Shown here piece after piece: positions 1-9,230 of a stretch of 64,000 nucleotides of DNA. Source of the stretch: Isosphaeraceae bacterium (lineage in GTDB: Bacteria; Planctomycetota; Planctomycetia; Isosphaerales; Isosphaeraceae); the NCBI GenBank assembly GCA_026004735.1, contig BPJS01000001.1, positions 3,359,641 to 3,423,640 of the forward strand, given 5' to 3'. Each line of letters opens with the position of its first letter. Position 1 is the first letter of the stretch. Position numbers and translations under genes: made by a program. The notes below the pieces were generated by a model, which saw only the letters and a program-made list of their open reading frames with translations, did not search any database and was not told the DNA's origin.

Positions 1-27
1 CCGGTTCGGCGCGCTGATGACTCCTAC
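1..27 (+). promoter_or_regulatory. Fluoride riboswitch (crcB RNA motif), 3' part only
   Basis: The window opens inside what looks like a fluoride-sensing aptamer. Positions 13-27 read GCTGATGACTCCTAC, the conserved 3' strand of the crcB motif; solved fluoride aptamers carry the equivalent GCTGATGGCCTCTAC. The preceding bases (ccGGTTCGGcgc) would be the tip and 3' arm of the aptamer's hairpin. The 5' strand that pairs with the gactcc segment lies left of the window and cannot be checked. It sits about 105 bases upstream of crcB, as expected for a fluoride switch that turns on the exporter. No clear terminator is visible between it and the crcB start. Confidence 0.75.
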
Positions 28-131
28 GGTCTCCCTGGCCAATTCCGTGAGTCGCTTCCGGAGCGTCTTGTCCGGCTCCTCCGGGTCTCTCGGTTCGGCG
101 CCGTTGTCGCGCCTCGTTCCAAGCCACCCTC

Positions 132-581
132 ATGAACATCTGGTATCAGGTCGGCGTGCTCTCCCTCGGCGGCGCCTTCGGCGTCAACGCCCGGTTCTGG
201 TTGGGGGTCTGGATCAATCGCTGGGCCAGCCCCCAATTCCCCTGGGCAACCTGGATCATCAACGTCACCGGCTCCTTCGCCATCGGGTTCCTGACCACCT
301 GGCTGGCTCGCTGGCTCCCCCACCCCTCCGCTCGCTTGCTCGTCGTCACCGGCTTCCTCGGCGGCTACACCACCTACTCCACCTTCGCCTTCGAATCCCT
401 GACCCTCTGGGAACGCGGCGAGCGCGGCCTCAGCCTCGCCTACATCGTCTCCACGGTCGCCGTCGGCTTCCTGGCCGCAACCCTCGGCGTCATCCTCGCT
501 CGGCCCCACAGCCTGTCTCGGCCTGACCCAACCCCGCCCAGCCTCCCGACCCTGTCATCTCCGGCCGAGGACAACCCATGA
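132..581 (+). CDS. crcB: Fluoride ion channel CrcB/Fluc
   Basis: A 149-residue inner-membrane protein that exports fluoride as a dual-topology dimer. Family signatures are clear: GGAFGVNAR at residues 13-21, the channel asparagine in NVTGSF (N44) and GFLGGYTTYSTF at 74-85, the glycine/threonine/phenylalanine segment that forms the Na+ site and pore phenylalanines. Four hydrophobic segments fit the usual topology. The last 25 residues are a proline/serine-rich tail beyond the normal family end. The gene lies downstream of a fluoride riboswitch remnant and its stop overlaps the next start (ATGA at 578-581), so it is the first gene of a translationally coupled fluoride operon. No strong ribosome binding site precedes the ATG. 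Confidence 0.95.
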   Translation: MNIWYQVGVLSLGGAFGVNARFWLGVWINRWASPQFPWATWIINVTGSFAIGFLTTWLARWLPHPSARLLVVTGFLGGYTTYSTFAFESLTLWERGERGLSLAYIVSTVAVGFLAATLGVILARPHSLSRPDPTPPSLPTLSSPAEDNP

Positions 582-946
582 CCCCCAACTCCGCCTGCCT
601 CGTCCGCCTCTACCTCAACGCCAACGACCAGGCCGACCACCGGCCCCTCTTCGAGACCCTGGTCCTCAAAGCCCGCGAACTCGGCCTCGCCGGCGCTTCG
701 GTCTTTCCCGCCGAACTCGGATTCGGCTGCCACCGCGTCATCCACGACACCCTGAGCGAATACTCCTTCTCCGAATCGCCCCTGATCATCGAAGTCGTCG
801 ATCAGCCCCCACGGATCGACGCCTGGCTGGCCGAATGCTCCAAACTCCTCCCCGGCGGCCTGGCCACCATCCGCACCGTCAACCCCGTCCTCATCCTCCA
901 CCACCCCGCCCCCCACCTTCCAGGAGCAACTCCCCATGCCGATTGA
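578..946 (+). CDS. DUF190 protein, first copy of a tandem pair
   Basis: A 122-residue soluble protein of the DUF190 family, small alpha/beta proteins often encoded beside crcB. Typical features are the N-terminal strand LVRLYLNAND, the central ARELGLAGASVF and the IIEVVDQPPRI segment, all with counterparts in the next gene. It overlaps crcB by four bases and the next gene by eleven, so the three are almost certainly one transcript. The biochemical role of DUF190 is not established; fluoride association is known from neighbourhood only. The C-terminal about 20 residues (HHPAPHLPGATPHAD) look like a low-complexity extension. Confidence 0.9.
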   Translation: MTPNSACLVRLYLNANDQADHRPLFETLVLKARELGLAGASVFPAELGFGCHRVIHDTLSEYSFSESPLIIEVVDQPPRIDAWLAECSKLLPGGLATIRTVNPVLILHHPAPHLPGATPHAD

Positions 947-1280
947 AGGCGCGGGCCAACGCGTCACCGTCTACATCGGCAGCTCCGACACCTGGCACGG
1001 CTCCAACCTCGCCGTCGCCATCGTCGAACAATGCCGCAAGCTCGGACTGGCCGGCGCCACCGTCACCCGCGGCATCATGGGCTACGGCAAAACCTCGCAC
1101 ATCCACCGCCCCCACCTCCTGGGACTCTCCCAGGATCTCCCTGAAAAGGTCGAAATCATCGACCAGCCCGATCGCATCGCCATCCTCTTGCCCATCCTGC
1201 AACAGATGGTTACCGGCGGCCTGGTCGTGATCGAGGATGTCCACATCATCCGCTACGAAAGCCACCCTCAACGCCCCTGA
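936..1280 (+). CDS. DUF190 protein, second copy of a tandem pair
   Basis: A 114-residue DUF190 protein. It shares with its neighbour the pattern strand - helix - KLGLAGATVTRG - VEIIDQPDRI - LVVIEDVHIIRY, so the two probably arose by duplication or pair as a heteromer. This copy keeps the GIMGYGKTSHIH segment typical of the best-conserved family members, whereas the first copy has FPAELGFGCHRVIH there. The start at 936 overlaps the upstream gene, consistent with coupled translation in the crcB operon. The function is unknown beyond the link to fluoride handling. Confidence 0.9.
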   Translation: MPIEGAGQRVTVYIGSSDTWHGSNLAVAIVEQCRKLGLAGATVTRGIMGYGKTSHIHRPHLLGLSQDLPEKVEIIDQPDRIAILLPILQQMVTGGLVVIEDVHIIRYESHPQRP

Positions 1281-1480
1281 ACCCCGCCCCGCCGCCTCCA
1301 GACGGTTTCTCCTCCGCCCCCCCCTCGATCTTCCCTGCCACCTGGCCAACCCCCTCTGCGCTGAATCCGGACTCGTTCAGGTACGATAAACCCGTTCGAC
1401 CTCAACCCGAATGCGCCGCACCCGGCTGCCCGCCTCCGCCCCTGGCTCGAATCCGACCGCAACGCCCGCCACCCAACGGT

Positions 1481-4037
1481 ATGACGACACAAACCGGGAC
1501 CGCTGACCCACCGACCTGGCGACCGGCACCCCCCCGACCCGGACCCGCCGACGCGCTGGCCCTGGGCGCCTGGACCGTCGCCCTCCTCGCCTTCTTCTGG
1601 GATGTGGTCACTCTCCGCCGGGCCTTGTTCTATTTCGACATCACCGAAATCAACTACCCCTACCGCCACTTCTTCGCCGAAGAACTCAAAGCCGGCCGCT
1701 TCTCCACCTGGATCCCAGGCCTCAACTGCGGCCATCCCCTCTTCAGTGAAAGCCAAGCAGGATATCTTCATCCGTTCAAGTACTTGTTCTACCCCTGGCT
1801 CCCCACCTGGCAGGCCCTCAACCTCGAATGCGTGCTCTCCGTCTGGCTGACCGGCCTCGCCACTTATGGATGGCTCCGTCGCCATGTCGGACCCGCGGGC
1901 GCTCTGACCGGCGCCGCTCTGCTCGGCCTAAGCGGCTACACCTGGGCCCACTTCGTCCACACCAGCATGCTCAACGCCCTGGTCAGCGTTCCCCTGGCCT
2001 TCTGGGGCCTCGAGCTGGCCTGGTCCGGTCGGTGGCGCCGAGGCGTCGCCCTCAGTTCAATCGCCCTGGCCTGCCAGATCTTTGCCGGCCACCTCCAGGA
2101 TGCCCTCATCACCGGCCTGGCTCTGTGCGTCTACGCCCTCTACCGCGCCGCCCTCGAACACACCTGGCAACGCCGGCTCTCCACCCTCACCACCACCGCC
2201 CTGGTGGGCCTGCTCGCCATCTTGGTCTCGGCCGTCCAGTGGCTTCCCTCCAAGGAGCTGATCGACCGCTCCCCCCGCGCTGGCGGCTTGACCTGGGACG
2301 AAATCACCTACGGCTCCTGGCATCCCGAACTCCTCCCCACCCTTCTGGTCCGCCAAGCCTACGGCACCCGCGCCCGCGACACCGACTGGATGGACGGCTT
2401 CTACCCCTACCTCGAGATGAACGCCTTCCTCGGCGTCATCGGCCTGGCCCTGGCCGCCCTCGGAGCCGCCGCCTGGCGCGATCGCTGGGTCGGCGCCTGG
2501 CTGGTTCTGGCCGTCCTCGGCCTCCTCCTGATGCTGGGGCGTTTCACGATCCTTTTCGACATCATCCCCCACATCCCCATCCTCAGCACCGGCCGCGTGC
2601 CCGCCCGCTATCACCTTTGGGTCGCCGTCGCCACCGCCGCCCTGGCCGCTGTTGGCGTCGATCGCCTGGCACGCACCGACTGCGGCCCCGTCTCCCTCCG
2701 CCCCGCAACCGCCCTGCTCGGTTCGATCGCCGCCCTCAGCCTCCCCATCCTCGTCCATGCCTACCTCCCCGCCTTCACCGAACGCAACCGCTGGCCCCTG
2801 CGCTATCACGCCGATCGCTACCGCTGGCTAGCCGAAGAACTCCTCTGGGCCACGTCCCTGACCCTCGCCATTAGCCTCGCCGCCGCCCTGATCGCCCTCG
2901 CCGCTCGCCGCACCCAACACCCCCGCCGCCGCGCCCAACTGGCCGCCGCCCTCCCCCTGCTCCTCATCGCCGAATTACTCGGCTCCCACGCCACCGACGT
3001 CCCCTCCATCGACCCCGCCTATTGGACCCGCCCACCCGACAGCGCCCTCTGGCTCAAATCCCAGCCCGACCTCGGCCGGATCTACGGCGAGTCGATCCGG
3101 GCCTCCGGAGAACCCGGCTACGCCTCCTACCCCCGTCGACTTCGAAACCCCACGCCAACAACTCGCCTGGGCCACTCCCCCCGTCTGGGGACTGGCCACC
3201 ACCGGCATCGCCACCCCCATCAAACCCGCCCGCCGGTTGCGATTCACCGAAACCCTCGGACCAGTCCGCCTCCGCATCGAAGGCCTGACCCACGTCATCA
3301 CCCCCTCCCCCGACGCCTTTCCCCGACTCGGCCCCGGCACCAAAGTCGGACCCGTCTTCATCCACAAGGTCGAGGGCGCCCTGCCCCGCGTTTGGTTCAC
3401 CAACCAAGTCCTCTACGCCGACTCCGAACTCCATGCCGCCCAGATCCTCAAGGCCATCGAACCGAACGCCCTCCGCCAGATCGTCGTCGAAGACCCCACC
3501 CGCCCTCTCCCCGAAACCGACCCCACCCCCGCCCAGGGCCACGCTCAGATCACCCACGAACAACCCGACTACCTCGTCCTCGAGGTCCACGCCGACCGCC
3601 CCGGCTACCTCTTCATCGCCGATACCTACGACCCCGGCTGGTCCGCAACCCTCGACGGCTCTCCGACCCCCATCCACCCAGCCGACATCTGCTTCCGCGC
3701 CATCGCCATACCCCCAGGCTCCCACCGCGTGGAACTGCGCTACCAACCGGCCGGCTGGCGGCTTGGCTTGGCCCTCAGCGGCCTGGGCCTGGCCAGTCTG
3801 CTTGCGCTCGTGCGCACCCGCCGCAGCCCCCCCTGCCTCGGCCCCGATCATGGCCCCAGCCCCTGGCCCGGCCGCTGGCCTCTGGCCCTGGCCGCCCTCC
3901 TGACCGCCGTCATCCTGGCGTCCATCCCCTCCTTCGACGCCGGTCAGCTCAGTACCCAAAAACGCTGGGAACAAAGCTGGCACCGGTTCACCTGGGGTGC
4001 CGGCATCGAAGCCATCGGATCCGCCGTAACACGCTAA
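1481..4037 (+). CDS. YfhO-family multi-spanning membrane protein (one-base frameshift)
   Basis: A membrane protein of the bacterial YfhO family, large proteins with a glycosyltransferase-C-like fold thought to act in lipid or cell-wall glycan modification. The first frame (from ATG 1481) gives many hydrophobic segments up to about residue 550. At the C run 3130-3134 the sense frame changes, and the remainder (PVDFETPRQQ onward) reads to the stop at 4037. Removing one C joins the two into 851 residues. The distal part ends with the usual YfhO C-terminal module (GYLFIADTYDPGWSATLDG, about 50 residues later a final membrane helix). Beyond the shift the first frame continues only as arginine/proline-rich nonsense to 4258. 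It could be a real pseudogene or a homopolymer error. Confidence 0.8.
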
Positions 4038-4087
4038 CCCCTCCCGCCCCCAGCGCCCCCGCTCGCCAAATTCGCCCCGGGGCGGGA

Positions 4088-4116
4088 TTGAAGATCGCCC
4101 GCCAAGCTGCTAGGAT
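4088..4116 (+). promoter_or_regulatory. Putative sigma-70 promoter of rpsO
   Basis: TTGAAG at 4088-4093 and TAGGAT at 4111-4116 are separated by exactly 17 bases, a good match to a housekeeping promoter. Transcription would begin near 4123 and leave a leader of about 80 bases before rpsO. That leader holds a perfect small hairpin, GTCGA-GAGA-TCGAC, which might take part in S15 autoregulation. This is inference from spacing and sequence only. Confidence 0.5.
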
Positions 4117-4202
4117 CTCTTTCTTCCCAGAGGATCCGAATCGTCACAGATACGGCCTGGTCGAGAGATCGACGACCGGGGCCGGCGGCCGCGGGGCGTG
4201 TG

Positions 4203-4472
4203 ATGGCGATTACGAAAGAGCAAAAGCAGGAGATCATGAGCGCGTTCGGCCGTCGTGAGGCCGATACCGGGTCGCCCGAGGTGCAGATCGCTCTGCTCAC
4301 GGCCCGGATCAATGAACTGACCGATCACTTCAAGACGCACAAAAAAGACCATGCCAGCCGCCGCGGGCTGCTGATGATGGTCTCCAAGCGGGCGGGCTTG
4401 CTCAAATACCTGAGGCAGCACAATCGCAAAAGTTACCTTGACGTGATCAGCCGGTTAAACCTGCGCAAATGA
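4203..4472 (+). CDS. rpsO: 30S ribosomal protein S15
   Basis: An 89-residue protein, the normal S15 length, beginning [12 protein letters not shown] and containing the conserved cores [15 protein letters not shown] and [12 protein letters not shown]. It binds 16S rRNA at the three-way junction of helices 20-22 and nucleates the central domain of the small subunit. A GTG lies directly before the ATG, but the family start at ATG 4203 is preferred. It is followed 188 bases later by pnp, the classical rpsO-pnp arrangement. In other bacteria S15 represses its own translation; the hairpin in the short leader here could serve this, but no recognised S15 operator is visible. Confidence 0.97.
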   Translation: MAITKEQKQEIMSAFGRREADTGSPEVQIALLTARINELTDHFKTHKKDHASRRGLLMMVSKRAGLLKYLRQHNRKSYLDVISRLNLRK

Positions 4473-4660
4473 TCGCCGGTTCACGCCGGGTGCAGCCCCC
4501 ATCGCGTGCGGGTTCGTCCTCAGGCTGAATCCGGCAGCCAGACCGGCCGCGGATGCTTTCTCCCGGCCCACACCCATCGATCGCCGTTCACCCTCGCCGT
4601 CGCCGCGCCTCTCTGGTCCGCCCTCCCTCCCGACCAGGCCGAGAAGGCAGGTCACCGTCC

Positions 4661-6901
4661 ATGGCGATCAGCGTCAAGAAGCACGTCAGCGTCCAGAAAA
4701 GCTTCGGCGACCGTACCATCTCCATCGAATCCGGCAAACTCGCCAAACAGGCGACCGGATCGGTCCTGGTCCGGCTCGGCGACACCATCTCCCTGGTCGC
4801 CACCGTCGTCGCCCCCGGCCGTGAGGGCCTCGACTTCTTCCCCCTGACCGTCGATTACCGCGAAAAGGCCTACGCCGCCGGTAAATTCCCCGGCGGCTTC
4901 CTGAAACGCGAGGGCCGCCCCTCCACCAAGGAAATCCTCACCTCCCGCCTGATCGATCGCCCCATCCGCCCCCTCTTCCCCGCCAGCTTCCGCGACGAAG
5001 TTCAAATCCAAGCCGGGCCCATCGCCGCCGACCGCCAGAACGACCCCGACGTCCTCTCCATCAACGGCGCCTCGGCTACCCTCGTCCTCTCCGAGGGCGT
5101 CCCCTTCATGGGCCCCATTGGCGCCATCCGCCTCGGTCGCATCGACCACCGCTACATCCCCTTCCCCACCGCCGCCGAACTGGCCCGCAGCGACCTCGAC
5201 TTGGTCGTCGCCAGCACCTCCCGCGCCGTCGTCATGATCGAAGGCTTCGGACAGGAAATCCCCGAGGCCGAAATCCTCGACGCCATCATGGAGGCCCACC
5301 GCCTCAACCAGGACTTGATCGCCCTCCAGCTCGAGCTGCGCGAGGCCGCCGGCCTCGGACCCTTTGTCCCCGCCGAGGAACAGCCCGATCCCCTCGTCCA
5401 GACCCTCCACGAGCGCTACGCCGCCGACCTCCGCCAGGCCATGCAGATCGTCCAGAAAGCCGAACGTAACGCCGCGGCCGACGCCCTCCGCGATCGCGTC
5501 CTCGCCGAACTCTGCCCCGAACCCTCCCCGGATGGCCCCTCTCCCCTCGCCGTCAAGGCCGCCTTCTACGCCCTCAAGGAACGCGTCGTCCGCGAAATGA
5601 TCCTCGACGGCTACCGCCCCGACGGCCGCGGACCCAAGGACCTCCGCCCCATCACCTGCGAAGTCGCCGTCCTGCCCAAGGTCCACGGCTCCGCCCTCTT
5701 CCAACGCGGCGAAACCCAGGCCCTGGTCACCACCGTCCTCGGCACCGCCGCCGACGAACAACGCGTCGACGGCATCATGGACGAATACTCCAAGAAATTC
5801 ATGCTCGATTACAACATGCCCCCCTTCTCAGTCGGCGAAATCCGCCCCATCCGCGGACCCGGCCGCCGCGAAATCGGCCACGGCATGCTCGCCGAACGCT
5901 CCGTCCAACCCGTCATCCCGCCCCCCAGCGACTTCCCCTACACCATCCGCGTCGTCAGCGACATCCTCGAATCCAACGGCTCCAGCTCCATGGCCTCGGT
6001 CTGCGGCGCCACCTTGAGCCTCATGGATGCCGGCGTGCCCATCTCCGACCCCGTCGGCGGCATCTCCACCGGTCTGGTGATGGACGAATCCACCGGCCGC
6101 TACATCCTCCTGACCGACATCATCGGCGACGAAGACCACTACGGCGACATGGATTTCAAAATCGCCGGCACCCAGCGCGGCGTCACCGGCATCCAGCTCG
6201 ACCTCAAAAATAAAGGCATCACCCAGGAGATCATCCGCGATACCCTCCAGCAATCCCGCGAAGCCCGGCTCGAAATCCTCCGGACCATGCTCCGCGCCAT
6301 CAAACGCCCCCGCGACGAAATCTCCGCCAATGCCCCACGCCTGATCCAAATCCAAATCAACCCCGAAAAAATCGGCCTGATCATCGGCCCCGGCGGCAAA
6401 ACCATCCGCCGCCTCCAGGAAGAAACCAAAACCAAAATCGACATCGACGACAACGGCATCGTCTCCATCGCCAGCCTCACCGCCGAGGGCGCCGAAGCCG
6501 CCCGCGACCGTATCGAGGCCATGACCGCCGGCGTCAAAATCGGCCAGATCTTCGAAGGCCGAGTCATCGCCATCAAAGACTTCGGCGCCTTCGTCGAACT
6601 CCTCCCCGGACGCGACGGCCTGGTCCATATCAGCGAACTGTCCGAAGGCTACGTCGCCAGCGTCACCGATATCTGCAAAATCGGCGACACCATGCTCGTC
6701 AAAGTCATCAACATCGACGATCAGGACCGCGTCAAACTCTCCCGCAAACAAGCCTACGCCGAACGCGGCCTGGTCGATCCCTACGCCTCCGCCCACCCCG
6801 CGTCCGAACGCCCACCCCGTCCCGAACGCCTCGACCGCGGCGGCGACCGGCCCCGCGGCGACCGGCCCCGCAGTGGCGAGGGCGGCTGGCGTCCCCGCTG
6901 A
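4661..6901 (+). CDS. pnp: Polyribonucleotide nucleotidyltransferase (PNPase)
   Basis: A 746-residue phosphorolytic 3'-5' exoribonuclease of the RNA degradosome. In order: first RNase PH domain (about 14-145), the all-alpha linker, the catalytic second RNase PH domain (about 325-460, with GRREIGHGMLAERS and SNGSSSMASVCG), a KH domain with the GPGGKTIRRLQEET loop near residue 570, and an S1 domain (about 623-695, GRVIAIKDFGAFVELLPGRDG). The start is ATG 4661 (MAISVKKHVSV), because the frame upstream reads as arginine/proline-rich noise. The tail ends in an Arg/Gly/Pro-rich region with the repeat GDRPRGDRPR, which may bind RNA or protein partners. The 188-base gap after rpsO is the usual site for PNPase autoregulation, but no RNase III-type stem was recognised. 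Confidence 0.97.
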   Translation: MAISVKKHVSVQKSFGDRTISIESGKLAKQATGSVLVRLGDTISLVATVVAPGREGLDFFPLTVDYREKAYAAGKFPGGFLKREGRPSTKEILTSRLIDRPIRPLFPASFRDEVQIQAGPIAADRQNDPDVLSINGASATLVLSEGVPFMGPIGAIRLGRIDHRYIPFPTAAELARSDLDLVVASTSRAVVMIEGFGQEIPEAEILDAIMEAHRLNQDLIALQLELREAAGLGPFVPAEEQPDPLVQTLHERYAADLRQAMQIVQKAERNAAADALRDRVLAELCPEPSPDGPSPLAVKAAFYALKERVVREMILDGYRPDGRGPKDLRPITCEVAVLPKVHGSALFQRGETQALVTTVLGTAADEQRVDGIMDEYSKKFMLDYNMPPFSVGEIRPIRGPGRREIGHGMLAERSVQPVIPPPSDFPYTIRVVSDILESNGSSSMASVCGATLSLMDAGVPISDPVGGISTGLVMDESTGRYILLTDIIGDEDHYGDMDFKIAGTQRGVTGIQLDLKNKGITQEIIRDTLQQSREARLEILRTMLRAIKRPRDEISANAPRLIQIQINPEKIGLIIGPGGKTIRRLQEETKTKIDIDDNGIVSIASLTAEGAEAARDRIEAMTAGVKIGQIFEGRVIAIKDFGAFVELLPGRDGLVHISELSEGYVASVTDICKIGDTMLVKVINIDDQDRVKLSRKQAYAERGLVDPYASAHPASERPPRPERLDRGGDRPRGDRPRSGEGGWRPR

Positions 6902-7008
6902 CACAACCTCCTCGGCCTCGGCCGCGGCAATCCTCCTTCGGTGGCGACTTGGCTTCGGTCCACGGGCACATCCACCTCCCACGCCCGCACTCACTCGGAC
7001 CTCCCCCC

Positions 7009-7794
7009 ATGCACCGCCCCGCAACCGTCGAACAGCCCACCGCCAACCCCCCTCCCCAGCCCGATCCCGAGCTGGCCAATCGCCAGTGGCGGACCGCCTA
7101 CGCCGAAATCGCCCAACTGGCCGGCGGTCTCGCCCACGAAATCCGCAACCCCCTCTCCACCATGCGGATGAACCTCGACCTGCTCGCTGAGGAATTCGCC
7201 CACCCAGAGACCCCCCGCGACCACCGCGTCCTCCGCAAAATCGAACGCGTGCGCCGCGAAAGCCACCGCCTCGAATCGATCCTCGAGAGCTTCCTCCGGT
7301 TCGCCCGGATCCAACAAATCCAGACCGCTCCGGCCGACCTCAACGCCCTGGTCGAGGAAGTCCGCGACTTCTGCGACGGCCAGGGAACCGCCCAGGGGAT
7401 CGTCAGCCGCGCCATCTACGAGCCAGGTCTGCCGCCGGTCTGCCTCGACCAGGACCTAATCAAACAAGCCCTTCTGAACCTTATCCTCAACGCTCAGCTC
7501 GCCATGCCCGACGGCGGCGAACTGATCCTCCGCACCCGCCGCGACGACCACGCCGCCATCATCGACGTCATCGACACCGGGACCGGCATCCCCGCCGAAA
7601 TCCTCCCGCGGATCTTCGACGCCTTCTTCTCGACCCGCCCCGGCGGCAGCGGCCTCGGCCTGCCCACCACCCGCAAAATCATCGAGGCCCACGGCGGCTC
7701 CATCGACGTCGAAAGCGAGCCGGGACGCGGCACCCGCTTCACCATCCGCCTGCCCCTCTCCCAACCGGCGTCCTCCTCTCCTGACCCTTCCTGA
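7009..7794 (+). CDS. NtrB-like sensor histidine kinase without a sensor domain
   Basis: A 261-residue soluble kinase. The H-box [15 protein letters not shown] places the phosphorylated histidine near residue 43. The N-box ([13 protein letters not shown]), G1 ([10 protein letters not shown]) and G2 ([17 protein letters not shown]) complete an intact HATPase domain. Only about 25 residues precede the dimerisation helix, so there is no PAS or membrane sensor; input must come from a partner or from the response regulator. It lies 22 bases upstream of an NtrC-type regulator and forms a two-component pair with it. The HEIRNPL core is typical of the NtrB/AtoS group. An upstream start at 6949 would add a proline-rich leader with no recognisable domain, so ATG 7009 is preferred. 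Confidence 0.88.
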   Translation: MHRPATVEQPTANPPPQPDPELANRQWRTAYAEIAQLAGGLAHEIRNPLSTMRMNLDLLAEEFAHPETPRDHRVLRKIERVRRESHRLESILESFLRFARIQQIQTAPADLNALVEEVRDFCDGQGTAQGIVSRAIYEPGLPPVCLDQDLIKQALLNLILNAQLAMPDGGELILRTRRDDHAAIIDVIDTGTGIPAEILPRIFDAFFSTRPGGSGLGLPTTRKIIEAHGGSIDVESEPGRGTRFTIRLPLSQPASSSPDPS

Positions 7795-7816
7795 AACGCT
7801 CAACCACCCCCCCGCT

Positions 7817-9199
7817 ATGGAACCGTCGATCCGCGTTCTCGTCGTCGACGACGATGCCGCCCATGCTGAGGCGGTCGCCGAGAGCCTCGAACGCGTCGGC
7901 TACGAATGCGAAATCGCCACCGGCGGCCGCGAGGCCCTCCGCCTCATCGAAGAACGCAACTACGACATCGTCCTGACCGACCTCCTCATGGACGACGTCG
8001 GCGGACTCGACGTCCTCGCCAAAGCCAAACGCGAACTGCCCGACGCCGAAGTCGTCATCCTCACCGGCCACAACTCCATCAAAACCGCGGTCACCGCCAT
8101 GCAGGCCGGCGCCGCAACCTACCTCACCAAACCGCTCGATATCAACGAACTCCGCATCGTCGTCGACAAACGCTCCCAGTCCCAACGTCTGGCCCGCACC
8201 AACCAACTCCTCCAGCGCCAGCTCCAGGAACGCTTCGGCTTCGAAGGCGTTGTCGGAAACTCCCCCGAAATGCTCAAAGTCATCGAAAAACTCAAACAGG
8301 TCGCACCCACCAACGCCACCGTCCTCATCACCGGCGAAAGCGGAACCGGCAAGGAGCTGGTCGCCAAAGCCCTCCACGTCAACAGCCCCCGCCGCAACAA
8401 ACCCTTCGTCCCCCTCAACTGCGCCGCCCTCAGCGAGACCATCCTCGAAAGCGAGCTGTTCGGGCACGTCCGGGGCGCCTTCACCGGCGCCGAGCGGGAA
8501 CGCAAAGGCTACTTCGAACAGGCCAACGGCGGCACCCTCTTCCTCGACGAAATCGGCGACGTCCCCCTCGGCACCCAGGTCAAACTGCTCCGCGCGATCG
8601 AAACCGGCGAAATCGTCCGCGTCGGCTCCAACGACCCCATCAAAGTCAACGTCCGTATCCTCTCGGCCACCAACCGCGACCTCGCCGAAGCCATCGCCGA
8701 AGGCAAATTCCGCCAAGACCTCTACCACCGCATCAAGGTCGTCAGCCTCAAACTCCCCCCCCTCCGCCAACGCCGCGAGGATATCCCCCTCCTGATCGAC
8801 CACTTCCTCAAGGAATTCTCCGAATCCCACGGCAAAAAAATCTCCGGCATCACCCCCGCTGCGCGCAAAGCACTCATGACCTACTCCTGGCCCGGCAACG
8901 TCCGCGAACTTAAAAACACCATCGAAAGCATGGTCGTCATGGACCTCGACGGCGTCCTCGACCTCGACGACCTCACCGAGGAACTGCAGGTTGCCACCGG
9001 CTCCTCCAGTGAGCCATCCACCCGCCCCGACGACCTGGTCGGCAAACCCCTCGACGAGGTCGAACGCCACTACATCGCCGAGGCCCTCAAACTGACCCAC
9101 GGCAATCGAGAGGAAACCGCCCGCCTCCTCGGCATCGGCGAACGCACCCTCTACCGCAAAATCAAGGACTACGGCCTCCACGAACGCAGTCAGGCCTGA
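7817..9199 (+). CDS. NtrC-family sigma-54-dependent response regulator
   Basis: A 460-residue activator with a receiver domain (acidic pocket DDD at 11-13, phospho-acceptor Asp near 55 in [10 protein letters not shown], conserved Lys in YLTKPL), a sigma-54 AAA+ domain (Walker A GESGTGKE near 173, the sigma-54 contact loop GAFTGA near 220, Walker [13 protein letters not shown]) and a C-terminal Fis-type helix-turn-helix ([20 protein letters not shown]). All key residues are present, so it should hydrolyse ATP and open sigma-54 promoters once phosphorylated by the adjacent kinase. Its target is not evident from the context, and no convincing sigma-54 promoter was found nearby. The nitrogen label is by family resemblance only. 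Confidence 0.93.
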   Translation: MEPSIRVLVVDDDAAHAEAVAESLERVGYECEIATGGREALRLIEERNYDIVLTDLLMDDVGGLDVLAKAKRELPDAEVVILTGHNSIKTAVTAMQAGAATYLTKPLDINELRIVVDKRSQSQRLARTNQLLQRQLQERFGFEGVVGNSPEMLKVIEKLKQVAPTNATVLITGESGTGKELVAKALHVNSPRRNKPFVPLNCAALSETILESELFGHVRGAFTGAERERKGYFEQANGGTLFLDEIGDVPLGTQVKLLRAIETGEIVRVGSNDPIKVNVRILSATNRDLAEAIAEGKFRQDLYHRIKVVSLKLPPLRQRREDIPLLIDHFLKEFSESHGKKISGITPAARKALMTYSWPGNVRELKNTIESMVVMDLDGVLDLDDLTEELQVATGSSSEPSTRPDDLVGKPLDEVERHYIAEALKLTHGNREETARLLGIGERTLYRKIKDYGLHERSQA

Positions 9200-9230
9200 C
9201 CCGCGCTCCCCTCCGCCGGCCCAGCCACCT

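Noticed and set aside
1440..1460. tRNA-like T-arm sequence ggctcgaatcc
   Set aside because: Flanking bases cannot form the T-stem and no acceptor or anticodon arm is present.
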